Source of the DNA: Merluccius polli
Taxonomy: Eukaryota > Chordata > Actinopteri > Gadiformes > Merlucciidae
Assembly (NCBI GenBank): GCA_030340625.1
Contig: JAOPHQ010006589.1
Coordinates: forward strand, 62,001-126,000
Length of the DNA: 64,000 nucleotides
Reading direction: 5' to 3'
Positions 1 through 11,236 of this stretch are shown piece by piece. How positions within the stretch are numbered: position 1 is the stretch's first letter; every line of letters starts with the position of its first letter. The notes beneath the pieces are model-generated. The model had not been told where the DNA came from. It was given only the letters and a program-made list of their open reading frames with translations, and did not search any database. The translations under genes were made by a program, and so were the position numbers.

Positions 1-1418
1 AATGTACGTGTTCTGTGTATTTTATCACATTTTAAGGGCCGTTGAGCGATCACAACAGAACAAGCATGACAATTCTTGAACTGAAAAATACTTGATTTTA
101 TTCATGTTGTGCCAATATGGTTTTTATTCATTGTCATCCAAACGAGGCCATTGAAAGCCATGATAGGTCTCATCACCACTCTGAAATTGTAGCCTGATGG
201 TTGAAACCAGACAGGAGGGTAGAGGCTTCCTTATATGAACACCGAGAACGCCATAAGCCCAGCGTATAGCCTGCCTGTACGCTGTGTACCGGTATTGCCT
301 AGGGATAAGTAGGTTGGAAACTTAATTGTATACCTGTTTGTCATGCATGTTTATGCAACACATCTCTAGTCTAGTAATGGTAAAGTAAACATAAACAATG
401 AACATACTCGTGCCTGCTGGCTTGAAGGGGACCATGATCCTGCCTGAAATGTGAGTAGGCCATCTTTAGCACAAACGGATTCAGGCAGCATGCCTCAAAT
501 CCTGGATCCTGGAGTTAGGCACGTTACATCTGCTGGCCGCGGGGTGAGCTCCTCGACCAGCGACCAAAACGCACTCACCTCCCTACAACACAAGCTCTCC
601 ACCACAGTTTCCATGGGACGACACCGCCCACACAGACACGCTTACTACTCTCTCCCTCTCCCGGTAAGCAGTACCCTGATGGGGAAAAAAGTGTTATTGT
701 ATGCACTGCTGTTCATAGACTGCTCCAGCGCTCGTTGCTGCGATCTAAATGGTAGCTAGCGACTGACCAGGACACTTCGCCAACTCTCCACTCATTCTCC
801 TCTGACCATGCATTTCATTGTCTTTGACGGCCATCGGCTCTCATTCGCCCTCTCACTTCTGACCGGTTCGAAATTATATGGCTGTGGGCCATCATAAATG
901 TTATTTGTGGGTCTTGCCACCTCTTCCTCATCCCAGTTAGACGCCATAGTTCTAGTACAAGGCTGAGGCTACTTCCACCACGTCTCACTCATGTGACGTC
1001 ATCGCCGAATTGCGCTAAAAATAACCGTTACGACCAAAAACTACACTTTAACACAATTTTGGAGACATTTCTAACTTTATATACATATCTTGAGTGCTTT
1101 ATGTACCCATTAATCGAAAGTGGTGTTTAACCTGCACCATGGCCTTTAAGCCCCAAAAACGCCGTCGCCGTCTAAACGAAAGGCACATCTGATAAAATAT
1201 TTTGTCGGTTTCACCCGGGAGCGTTGTCGTGTAAAGTTGGGCCTTAATTATAGTAAAAAATACAATTTCAGAATTAGGAAATGTAGCCCACAGTAGTAAA
1301 ATGTAGTATTGAAGTATTCAAATTAAGAATTCTAATAATATTACAATTACTCTAGCAGGCAATCAGTTTACTTACTTACGTACGTAGGCCTACTTACTTA
1401 CTCACTTACTAAACCATC
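1..1418. other. No recognisable gene or repeat
   Basis: This leading stretch is unique-looking, AT-moderate sequence. I see no exon with matched splice sites, no protein family motif and no clear mobile-element ends. The short open frame at 451-759 has no recognisable domain and no splice context. The interval may be intron or intergenic DNA upstream of the exons at 2423 and 3201. Confidence 0.5.
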
Positions 1419-1433
1419 AGCAACAACTATAAC

Positions 1434-1959
1434 CATAATCATGGACGTCGTTAGACCTGGGCATTCGGGGCTATAGCCCCGGATCTTTTGGGAATAGCCC
1501 CGGATCTCTGTGCCGTGAAATAAAAACATAAAAAAACATAATATTGATGAAAATAGCCCGGTCCACTTGACATCGGGTGCATGACAGTGTTTATTAGGCG
1601 CCCATATGGGCTATTTTAATTTCTCATTTTGGGTGCGGGTGTATGTGGTGCACTTTGGCAGAAGACACACACGTTCACTTCCATACAGGCTACCCTTTAC
1701 GTAAACATTAACCGACTCGGTAGGCCTGCCCCAACGTGAGTCTAGTCACGTGACATGACGACTGGTCTTTCTTTCTTTTCCTTCTCAAACTACGTTAAAA
1801 TTGCATGTTCATCAGCCCGATTTCCAAATGTTCTCGGGGGACAACCCCCCGAACCCCCGTCTTAAAAGGACTCTCTTAAAAGGGGGGGGGGGTGCGCGAT
1901 CGTGTTCTGGGCTACAGCCCCGGATCATTTCAATTGCTAGCGGCGACGTCCATGACCAT
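1434..1959. mobile_element. Unclassified ~526 bp insertion flanked by 15 bp direct repeats
   Basis: The same 15 bases (AGCAACAACTATAAC) stand at 1419-1433 and 1960-1974, as expected of a target site duplication. Just inside both ends is an inverted CATGGACGTCG motif. The phrase GCCCCGGATC recurs inside at both ends. A 15 bp duplication suits LINE-type target-primed insertion; inverted ends suit a DNA transposon. The class is therefore unresolved. No transposase or reverse transcriptase frame is visible. Confidence 0.55.
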
Positions 1960-1974
1960 AGCAACAACTATAAC

Positions 1975-2422
1975 AAAGTAAACCCAATGGGATGAGGTAT
2001 GCATGCAACATTAAAGGTACAATATGCAATATTTGCTATTTCAAGTTGGCTTCCATCAACGTTTTGAAAGGAGAGAAAGAAACACTTTGCTCCTCTCCCA
2101 ACTCTCTCCAAACCCCGCCCACCTTCAAAAAGCGAGGCTCGCTGACAAAATGTAACACGATTTCTCTATGCTTGTGCCGAGTCGGAGCAATTACCCCAGA
2201 TCCCCGAGTGAAATGTGTTTCACTCGGGGCACCTTTTTCAAACCTAAAAAAATTACTTATTGTACCATTAACTTTGATGTGCTTCTTTGATGTGATTTAA
2301 AAGTTGAAACGTTTTTGTTTTTTAATTACATTTGAATATTACAAAATATTTTTAATTGCTCTATGCAACACACAATGTGAATGAAAACTGCGGTGTCCAT
2401 AATGTTTGACTTGACTGCGCAG
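1975..2422. other. Non-coding stretch before the first exon
   Basis: No gene is visible. The final bases end in a weak pyrimidine context and an AG at 2421-2422, read as the splice acceptor of the exon at 2423. The open frame at 1992-2300 shows no domain and is not supported. Confidence 0.4.
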
Positions 2423-2608
2423 ATGGCAGCCTCAGCCATGAGCCGGTGCGCTCTCCCACCCCACCACCGTCTGACTTCGGGGCTGCGGCACAGCAGAGCC
2501 CCCTGGTGGTCCAGTCCCACTCCCACAGCTCCCAGAGCCCCCCACCAATCCTGCACGACCTCCAGCGGACCAACAGCCCGTCCTATGTCCTGCTGAACCT
2601 GGCTAAAG
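2423..2608 (+). CDS. Unidentified internal coding exon (Ser/Pro/His-rich protein)
   Basis: This 186 bp exon starts after an AG acceptor at 2421-2422 and ends at a strong GTAAGG donor at 2609. In the frame beginning with two carried-over bases it encodes 61 uninterrupted residues rich in Ser, Pro, Gln and His, with SPTPPPSDF and SPSYVLLNLAK as readable segments. Low-complexity proline/serine stretches followed by a short hydrophobic motif are typical of nuclear regulators, but I do not recognise the protein. The exon is phase-symmetric (entry and exit both split codons after base 1). It does not join in frame to the exon at 3201, so it probably belongs to another gene or to a splice form not visible here. 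The codon bias and clean borders make it likely real. Confidence 0.6.
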
Positions 2609-3048
2609 GTAAGGCCGGAGACATTTCAGAAGAGGGCCTAACCAGGTGCATCTCACTTCCTGTAAATGTGTCACGTGAGCTAGACGAGGCGCGGCATTGG
2701 CTGGCCCCCACCTTAGGATACTAGAGCTCCACCAGCTCCATTCACACCAATGAGAGATGTAGAGGTTTTGGTCGTATTTTCTAGATGTTAATATCAGACC
2801 TTCCCACAAGTTGTAGGTGTTCTGAACATTTTGACACTAAATCAACATTTTTCTGATTTGTAGATCAAGCGAAAAACAGGTTTGAGACTTGTCCAGTGAT
2901 CTCACGGTGTTAACCATAGCGCCAGTGTAAAGGCCCCGCCCACTTAGGAGACTAAAACTGTTCTATTTTCACCCCATTGCTTTGAACATGTTTTCTTATT
3001 TACTATGTTTGGTAAGGCGTCGACGCAGCCAACCGCGCCCACCATACA

Positions 3049-3113
3049 TTTACATTTTAGTCATTTAGCAGACACTTCTATCCAAGGGCGACAGTCTGAG
3101 TGAACTTAAGATG
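3049..3113 (+). repeat. Teleost interspersed repeat core (ATTTAGCAGACRCTT type)
   Basis: The segment reads as a diverged copy of the very common fish repeat core centred on TTTAGCAGACACTT followed by TATCCAA. A second copy lies at 51182-51260 in the same orientation. Class unassigned. Confidence 0.5.
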
Positions 3114-3122
3114 TAAGTCACG

Positions 3123-3141
3123 AACCCTAACCCTAACCCTT
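3123..3141. repeat. Short interstitial telomere-like array
   Basis: Three tandem CCCTAA-type units, the vertebrate telomere motif, lie in the intron upstream of the tead exon, followed by a T-run. Confidence 0.7.
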
Positions 3142-3200
3142 TTTTTGTGTGTCTGTATCTAAGGGCCTAACTCGTCTGTGTGTGTGTGTGTGTCCACCAG

Positions 3201-3314
3201 GTGGTTACCAACAGAGAGACTGAAGAGACGTTGCTGTGCATCGCCTTCGTGTTTGAGGTTTCCACCAGTGAGCATGGAGCCCAATACCGCGTTTACCAGC
3301 TAGTCAAAGACTAG
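3201..3314 (+). CDS. tead3: Terminal exon of a TEAD transcription factor gene
   Basis: The exon follows a GT-rich tract ending CCACCAG and encodes 37 residues plus TAG. It begins VVTNRETEETLLC, contains FEVSTSEHGAQ and ends VYQLVKD. This is the extreme C-terminus of the YAP/TAZ-binding domain of TEAD proteins, nuclear TEA-domain factors that act at the end of Hippo signalling. The last intron of TEAD genes is expected just before VVTN, as here (phase 0). The match to the family is strong. IAFVFEVSTSEHGAQ with LVKD fits TEAD3 best by memory, but TEAD1 or TEAD4 is possible. The preceding exon is not in the upstream 3.2 kb, so the rest of the gene lies to the left of the window or the exon is an orphan. 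Confidence 0.8.
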   Translation: MVTNRETEETLLCIAFVFEVSTSEHGAQYRVYQLVKD

Positions 3315-4398
3315 CCCACCACCGCCGCCCACTCCCACCCACCACCACCACCCCCCACCCCACCCGTTACCGTCTACGCAAGAGACCCCTCGCTCCAGCT
3401 TTGACTCTCTTATGACGCTCATCTTATAGGATAACAGTACTTCTACACACATACACACACACACCCCCGCACAGTGCTCATGTCCCATTAACAACTACAA
3501 AAGACCCCCCAGACATATCAACTTCAGTCTTCATTGGCACACACTTGTTTTAGCAGTTTTAGATGTAAATGGCTACATTTTAATTTGCTCTCAACGATGG
3601 ACAACAATATGTTTTTAAAATGGTTTTTTTTCACAATTAAGAATGGAACTTGGGAATGAATGTTGGACTAGCGACTTTTATTTTGGTCATACGATGAGAA
3701 CACAAGCAATGAATCTAAACAGGGTAAATTGGCAACCTTTTTAATGGCAACAGTGGTGAACAGACTTAGTCTGTTCTGAGGATATCCGGACAGAAAATTC
3801 CTCTTTTAGAAAGAAAATAAATATGTTTTGGGTATGGCAGGAATATTGAATCGCCTTCTTAACAGAATCAAATGAGCCCAAAAAGGTTTCACTTTTCACT
3901 TGTTAATCATCCGCAACATTTTTCTCACAGCCTTTATGTTTTTCACACGTGGGGAGCACCAAAGGCTTTGGCCCCTGCTGTTCTATCATTTTGATGCAGT
4001 ATTTCTACCTCCACACGGGTTGGGAATCAGAATGTGTTAATGGTTCACTCAAGCCTTAACCGTAGGAGCACTGATCTTATGGATGTAAACACTACACTCT
4101 AAACGGTACTGTTCATAATTAATATTGAGATAAACTGACTCGTTTTGTATAGGTGAATTATCTTGGGGTTTTTTTGTATTTTATTAACACGGCTTGAAGT
4201 GTCACAGCAAAAAAAAACAAGATTGTTGTGTATTTTGGCTTTTTCCTTTCTTTTTTTATAATGTATGCAAGACATCGAGGCACAGACCAACATTATGGTC
4301 ACCACTAAAGTGCACTGGTGTACATATCTCCATGACAACACTAAGGAATAATGAAACTGCTATTTGCATACCAGTATGTTTTTGTCTTTTTTTGTGCA
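3315..4398 (+). other. Probable tead 3' UTR and downstream flank
   Basis: The sequence after the stop codon is AT-rich without coding potential. An AATAAA polyadenylation signal lies at 3816-3821, giving a 3' UTR of about 0.5 kb if used. The ERV1 target site lies about 1.1 kb past the stop codon. Confidence 0.5.
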
Positions 4399-4404
4399 TA
4401 TGAT

Positions 4405-4983
4405 TGTTGTGAAAAGCAGTTTCTCTTGAAACTCTTACTCACGCGTGTTCTTTAATGAAGTAATAGAAGAAGTTTAAGTTTACTCAATAATCAGTTTCAT
4501 TCTTAACACCAGTAGAATGTGCAGAGTTTTACAGATATATCTGGGTCCAACTATGTTTCCCTGACAGACAACAAAGTGTGTGTCAGTTCACGAAGTCTGA
4601 GCACCAACTATCCCTGACCCAGGAAGTTATACATGTATACACAAACAGAGAAAACGTCATAAAGGGCTGGCTGTTGACGTCTTCCCCCTTCGTCCTTGTG
4701 GTGTCTGGCTCCAGCGCCAGACTGTCGCCTCCGGGTATTCTCTAAAAGATTCTTTACACGTACAGCGACAATCCTGCCTGTTTTTCGCCATCATCTGACC
4801 TCACTATCTACTCCACACATGTAACCAACAATGCACTCATTCCGATCCTGAGGAGCTGCCCCCATGTTTACATGCCTCTGCTCATAGCTCATGACTCTGT
4901 CCTTCATCAGCAGAAAGGCACCGAGGTTAGTGTGACCCTAATTATTGGTCACATGGTAGATATAAAATATAACCATACCTTTA
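4405..4983 (-). repeat. ERV1 3' LTR
   Basis: This copy is nearly identical to 18181-18753 along its whole length. On the minus strand it begins TAAAGG and ends CACAACA, so only the 3' end has the canonical CA. It has a 6 bp length difference (extra ACATGT-type bases) from the other copy. Confidence 0.9.
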
Positions 4984-5095
4984 ATCCTTCTCTTGGTCTC
5001 ATCTAAACTGAGACCACATATGAACATTTGGAAAAAATATGAACATTTGGAAAAAAATTGTACTCCTTCTCTTGGGCTCAGAAAAACTGAGCCCA
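4984..5095 (-). promoter_or_regulatory. Polypurine tract and duplicated stem-loop modules of ERV1
   Basis: Read on the minus strand, AGAGAAGGA lies immediately before the 3' LTR and serves as the plus-strand primer (polypurine tract). It is directly preceded by a perfect 8 bp stem with a 7-base loop (arms 4994-5001 and 5009-5016). The same arrangement recurs upstream: an 8 bp stem (5073-5080 and 5088-5095) followed by the same AGAGAAGGA. Between them is a duplicated ATGTTCATA/TTTTTCC stretch. Confidence 0.65.
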
Positions 5096-5942
5096 TAAAA
5101 TATCAAATTTGGAAATTCTGCTACTCCTTAAAAATATAAAATTTGTGGTTCTCTGTTTTTCTCCACACTTATTAGATTCATAGCATAATGGCAAGACCAT
5201 AATTATGTTTTATCATTAAATGTATGGGTAAATTTATAAATTTCTCCCAAATATCCCCCCTTTGGGACTTCCAAAGTCCCAAAGAACTACCAATTTAGTA
5301 TAATGTCCCCCCTCCCTGGAGAATCAAATGAGACTACTTGTCGAACTGCTAGATGAACCTTCAGCATCACATTTGGTTATCAGAAAAACCATCTCTTAAT
5401 CAGGGCTCTCAACCTGTAGTGTTCCTCAGGACTCTCAACCTGTAAGTATGTTAGGATAAAAAGATTACCAAATGCGAAATACTTTTAAAGTGTCGAACCC
5501 TTCAATTCGTGCATATCAAATTAAAATTCACGCAGTATTAAATCAAACAAAAAATCACACAATATAAATCAACAAATTTAAACTTAAAAACTCCTTCCGG
5601 GCATGGATGTATCTCGAATGATTGAAATGATCTTCATGTATTGGTGGGCTGCAAGCATGTGGGGGGTTTTGGGCATTCATTGTTGTTTCTGTTCGTCGTT
5701 GCTATCTTCAGGTCCTGCACTCCTCCAAAGACGTAGGTTCGGGGTCAGGCTCACATGGAGAGGTTACCAGCACGATCACACGTGAGCCTCCTCAAGACCA
5801 GGTTAGACCCTGGTGGGTCCACCTGCCATCTGGATGGTTGTTGTCGCAGCCTCAGCATCGTCATGAGGCTGTTGCTCCTGGCTGGGCTGGGTCTGATCGC
5901 GGCGCTACCACAGTGAGGCAGCACACCTGAACACGACCGAAA

Positions 5943-6642
5943 ATGGAGAAAATACAGCAAACGCTAAACACCTTAACCGGTAAGATTGACGGCATGGCTG
6001 TTCACGTGGGAAAGATCAGCGGGCTGCTTGAAGAAGTGAAACGGCTCAACAACATACTAGAACAGAAGGAAGACATGATTAACAAGCTGGAGAAGAGGGT
6101 CGACGAGCTTGGAGCAATACACGCGAAAAGAAGACGTGATCATCAGCGGGCTCAAAACAACGCCCCGCACCTATTCAAAAGTAGCCCGACCCCGAGGAGA
6201 GAGCGGAACAGAAGGGCTAGCGCTGCGGGACCAGGACCTGTCTGTGGGCGAACAACATACATTGGAAGGTCAGGTGATACAGTTTTTCCTGGGAAAGAAC
6301 ATCTCCATCCGCAGCGAGAACATAGCCGCCTGTCACATTCTTCCAAAAAGAGACGGCCAAACAGAGCGATCAATCATTGTGAGATTTGCAAACCGTAAAC
6401 ACAAAACGGAGCTCCTGAAGCAGGGATGGAAATTGAAGAACACCCAGGTCTACGTAAACGAACACCTTACGAAAAGAAACGGAGAGATAGCCCAACGTGC
6501 GAGGAAACTGAAGAAATTAAAGAAAATTAAAGAAAATCAAAGAAACGTGGACAAGAGACTGCAAAATATGGATCCGCACAAACGCTACATCCGACGAGGA
6601 AGAGAGGGCCTGGATAATTCGGGACCTCAAAGAACTGGATAA
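5943..6642 (+). pseudogene. LINE ORF1 (coiled-coil nucleic-acid-binding protein), frameshifted
   Basis: The N-terminal part (from 5943) is a heptad-rich coiled coil of about 55 residues with VKRLNNILEQKEDMINKLEK. The second part, in the next frame from 6109, continues with VIISGLKTTPRTYSKV and, near its end, VYVNEHLTKRN, a pattern common in ORF1 of Jockey/CR1-like LINEs. ORF1 proteins form RNA-binding trimers or multimers in the retrotransposon particle. The break is explained by one extra G near 6109. The product would otherwise be about 230 residues. It ends at TAA 6640-6642, about 0.5 kb before ORF2. Confidence 0.7.
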
Positions 6643-7146
6643 ATATGGACCTGCTGTTTAACCGACTAAAACTTTTTTTTCTTTTGGCTGCTCAGATTCA
6701 TTCCGGTTTTGTGTCTTTCTGCCTGATCCTTTTTACAACATCCCCATTGTCGCTGGACCCTTCTTGTTTATACGCGCTTTTCCATCCAGTGGATACATCA
6801 TATCGGACACATCAGCTAAGTACTATTATTGATTTTTCCTACCTCCTACATTTGACTCTTTTTCTGAACTCATACATACAGACTTATTTTTTCATCACCT
6901 TTTTTGCTGCCTGTGGGAAAGGTCGTGTAGTATGGTTGTGGGTGGATGTGTGTGTGGATGCAGGCGCATGTGCGCAAGGCTGTGTTGTGACTGTGTATGT
7001 GTGTAAGAATGAGTGTATGAATGGTGGCCTATGGATGGCAAGCTGGTGTACAAATATGCATATGTTGGACCGAGAAGACGAGTTGAAGGCGTGCGTTCTG
7101 ACAGTATTAATAACAACGGACGAGCCTGCAGGGAAAGAAATAATGT

Positions 7147-10112
7147 GTGCCCTTACGATCATCTATTATGATGCAGGATAAAGATATAGACTTAGATCCA
7201 GACAGTAATTTCTTTGATGATTTAACCACTAACTGCTGTTATTATACTGAAAACCAGTTTAATGAGAAATTCAACCTGGCTCATAGTTTTTCAATAATAC
7301 ACTTTAACAGTAGGAGTCTATACGCCAATTTTCAAAAGATCAAAGAATACCTACAACAAAACAACATGCATTTCAATGTAGTTGCTATCTCTGAAAGCTG
7401 GCTCCAACAAGATAAACCACATGATTTTGAACTAGAAGGATATATCTTTAACTGTATGAACAGAAGTAGAAAGGGTGGCGGAGTTGCGCTGTATGTTGAC
7501 AGCAGGCTTAAATATAAGATCGTTGAAAGTATGACGAATGTATTACCATTGAAATTGATATGGGCAACTTGAAAAACATTACTGTCTGTTGTATATATAG
7601 AGCACCCAACTCCAGCGTCGAAAAATTTAAAGATGTGTTCGAGGCCATGATTTCAAACACCGTGCAGAAGATAGCCTTTCTCTGTGGAGACTACAACATA
7701 GACTTTCTAAATCCAAATAAATCACCAGCAATAGACGAATTCATTGATACTATATACAGTAAAAGCCTATATCCCTGTATCACGAAACCAACTAGAATAA
7801 CCACCCACTCGGCAACAGTTATAGATAATATTCTTACCAATAATTTAATAAATATTCTAGAAAGTGGACTACTAATAAATGAAATCACAGATCATCTGCC
7901 GGTGTTTGTTATTTATGACCACGAACACAAGAAAATAGATAACAGGGTAATGAACCTGATGAGGAGAGTAAGGACAGAACACACGCTGAACACATTCAAA
8001 AATGATCTGCAGAGTCATGACTGGAGGGATGTTTATGAATCAATGGAGGTCGATGCAGCTTATGATTTTTTTCTGAATACTTTTGTGTCGTTATACCATA
8101 AAAACTGTCCAATACAGCACTTTAAGAAAACTCCTAAACGAATGGAAAGTCCCTGGCTTACACGTGGCCTGGTAAACGCCTGTAATAAAAAAAACAATTT
8201 ATATAAAGATAAAGATTTCATTAAACATCGAACCTAAGAGAAAGAAACCAAATATAAAGTCTACAAAAATAAACTAACTGATGTCCTTAGAAAATGTAAG
8301 AAGGAGTATTATAACAAACTCTTAGAAACTAACAAAAATAACATAAAAGGCACTTGGAACATATTCAATTCTATTATTAGAAAGAAAAAGACCAATGCTG
8401 GCCTTCCAAATGAATTTGTTGTAGATGGCAGGATCATTAGAGAGGATGAAGTGGTGGCAGGCTTCAACAAATTCTTTGTTAATGTTGGGCCCAAGCTGGC
8501 AGACCAGATAAACCCTCCACTAGGGGGTAGTGTTCCTCAACTTTTGGGACAAAGAAACCCAGCCACAATATTTCTGACAGGCACCGATAAAACCGAAGTT
8601 GCCGATATAGTGAATAACTTCAAGAACAAAACATCAAAGGACTGTGATGACATTGACATGTCCTTAATCAAATATGTAATATTACCAATAGCAGAACCAA
8701 TAGCACATATTTGCAACCTCTCACTGAAGACGGGCCTCTTTCCCACCAAAATGAAAACTGCTAAAGTAATTCCAATATATAAAACCGGCGAGAAACATCT
8801 TTTTACCAACTACAGGCCAATCTCTCTGCTGTCCCAGTTTTCCAAAATTTTGGAAAAAATATTTGCTGATCGATTGGACAGTTTTATTGATAAATACAAT
8901 TTACTGACAGATAGTCAGTATGGCTTCCGAAAGAACCGGTCTACATCACTGGCACTAATCGACCTTGTCGAAGAACTGACAAGCTGTATTGACAAAAAGA
9001 AGTTTGCAGTTGGTGTATTTATTGATCTAAAAAAGGCCTTCGACACAATTAATCATGATATCCTACTACAAAAAATGGAAAGATATGGAATCAGAGGGAT
9101 AGGGCTAAATTGGATCAAAAGCTACCTAGAACAAAGACAACAGTTTGTGCAAATGGGTGAGAAAAAATCACCTTTGTTAAACATAACCTGCGGCGTACCT
9201 CAAGGCTCAATATTAGGACCAAAATTATTTATTCTATTCATAAATGACATCATACATACTACAAATAAGTGTAACTATGTAATTTTTGCAGATGACACAA
9301 ATGTTTTCTGTGAAGGAGAGAACCTTCAAGAGCTGTTGAAGGTTGTCTCTGAGGAATTGGCCAAGCTTAAACTGTGGTTTGACATAAACAAATTATCCCT
9401 TAATATAAAGAAAACCAAATTCATGATATTCGGTAAACGCAAGCTACCACCAAACTCAAAAATTGAAGTACTGATTGACAACATATCATTAGAAAGAGTC
9501 TACGAAAACTCCTTTTTAGGGGTCATAATTGACCATGATTTAAACTGGAAACCACATGTCAAACTTATCAGAGCTAAGCTGGCCAAGAGCGTTGGAATCT
9601 TATGTAAAGTAAGACACATACTGAACCAGAAAACCTTGTTCACACTTTATAATACGCTATTTCTGCCATACCTGTCCTACTGTGTTGAGGTGTGGGGCAA
9701 TACCTACAAAACCACTCTAACGACAATATGCACCATGCAGAAAAAGGCCATAAGAATAATTAACAATGTTGGGTACTATGACCACACAAATGACTTATTT
9801 TTAAAATTACAAACATTAAAATTTATGGATCTAGTAGAAATTAAAACCACCCTAATAATATACAAAGCTAAAAATAAATTACTTCCGAATAACCTTCAAA
9901 AATGGTTCAGAGAAAGAGACAGCGGATATAACCTAAGAAGAAGAGGGAACTTGATGCAGTCAATGGCACGCACCACCCTCAAGAGCATGTGCATATCTGT
10001 CAGTGGGGTGAGGCTGTGGAATAACCTACCTGAAAATATAAAAGAATGTAAATCTGTAGCCCAATTTAAGAAACATTTCAAAATGCTCACACTAGAGAAA
10101 TACAGGACCTAA
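7147..10112 (+). pseudogene. LINE ORF2: AP endonuclease and reverse transcriptase, two lesions
   Basis: The N-terminal endonuclease is recognised by IIHFNSRSLYANFQKI, VVAISESWL, FLCGDYNIDFL and the ITDHLPVF end motif. Reverse transcriptase follows with YRPISLLSQFSKILEK, QYGFRKNRSTSLALIDLV, FIDLKKAFDTINHDILL, CGVPQGSILGPKLF and the catalytic YVIFADDTNVF at about 9275-9310. The C-terminus WNNLPENIK resembles CR1/L2-type elements. Two lesions are visible: a frameshift near 7536, and a single in-frame TAA at 8235-8237 between endonuclease and reverse transcriptase. From 8238 to 10112 the frame is open, with all RT catalytic aspartates present. Intact, the protein would be about 990 residues, the usual size. 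The clade cannot be fixed without a tree. Confidence 0.85.
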
Positions 10113-10610
10113 GGGCGGGTTTGAATAAGCCAAAGCTTTAAATATCATATGTACGACCACCAGTACTCTTGCTCTTATGATCCATCTTCTCCTGAACTCT
10201 TTTGAGTAACTCTTTGTAAATCTAACCTCTTTTGTTTTCCTTGGTTGGAGAAATGTATGAAATTCTGTTGATCGACTGATTGTTTGAGGGATTAATTAAT
10301 TGACTGATTTACGGATTGATTGATAGATTTATTAGTTGACCGATTAACTGTTTAACCGTTTGACTGATTGAATAATTATAGTTAATAACTGTGCTAAATT
10401 AAATTAGGTTGTCAACAGGGGTAGGAAAAATAAGCTTCTGCTTCTACCTACCCCCTTTTTTTCAAACATGTATTTTCTTTTTTCCTTCTTCGATTCTTGT
10501 TATACAAATTCCAATTATTGTTTAATCTATTTCCTTATCTTAAAAATGAACTCAGGAAGCACAATGATCATGTTTGGAAAAAATACATTTCTCTCACTCA
10601 CTCACTCACT

Positions 10611-11020
10611 GATCCTGGGGTGGTCAGTCTGTGCTGGGTACACCTGCACCCAGCTCCTCCTTGTGGTCCTCCCTCGTCTTGGGTTGAGCGGCTTTGGTGG
10701 TTGAGGTGGTACCAGGTGGAACTCCCTTCCACCTCGGTGATGGTTGGTGTCGCATTGGTGACCTTGTATGGTCCTTCACACCTCAGGTACAACTGGTCAC
10801 CTGGCTCCACCCCCTTGGTGGTTCTTTCTCCAGCTCTGGAACTCTGTTTCTCCCCGGGTCTGTTCCCAACATGTCAGGTTCCCTGGAAGCTCTGGTCGTG
10901 GCAGATCCTCTGTCATGGAATTGTTTCCACACAACTGTAGGGGCTATAACAATCAAAGCAAAACATACAACTACACCAAGCCACCCCATCTTGTTTTCTG
11001 GGCGGCACATCATTATTTAT
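10611..11020 (-). pseudogene. Second retroviral integrase C-terminal fragment
   Basis: On the minus strand the frame around 10640-10810 reads PGDQLYLRCEGPYKV and then TPTITEVEGSSTWYHLNH. That is the GPYxV...TPTA...V.G...W.H..H pattern of the small beta-barrel that ends gammaretrovirus-like integrases. It differs in sequence from the other C-terminal domain at 11334-11460 and follows it on the same strand. The stretch upstream (10830-11020) is in shifted frames and not readable as a domain. The fragment could be a second retrovirus lineage or a duplicated, diverged end of the same pol. Confidence 0.6.
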
Positions 11021-11236
11021 GATTATAATACTACCAAAAATGATTATATACGAAAAATGTAAATGTAAATACGCTGAATAGCAACTTTCTTTAGTGGAGT
11101 CCTTTTCCTATCCCTGTAGCTGGGTGGTAACACCTCCAACGTAAATACTTGTATGCCTTCTTTCCTTTGACTCTACACTTGTGTGTTAGCAAAGCTAATA
11201 AAGTAAAAATGTACCACTCTTCTTCCTCCTGTCAGT

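Larger units (their letters stand above)
5590..10610 (+). mobile_element. Near-full-length CR1/L2/Jockey-group LINE inside ERV1
   Basis: A plus-strand non-LTR retrotransposon with a 5' region, ORF1, ORF2 (endonuclease plus reverse transcriptase), a 3' region with degenerate GATT-type repeats (10262-10380), and a simple tail of TCAC units at about 10590-10608. It lies between the ERV1 integrase remnants and the ERV1 3' LTR. The right edge is placed at the simple tail, where minus-strand integrase sequence resumes. The left edge is approximate because I could not find a convincing target duplication. Each ORF carries only one or two disabling changes, so it is fairly young but inactive as it stands. 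Confidence 0.8.

Noticed and set aside
5862..5915. Short frame MRLLLLAGLGLIAALPQ resembling a signal peptide
   Set aside because: It stops after 17 codons and lies in the 5' region of the LINE; no downstream secreted protein joins in frame.
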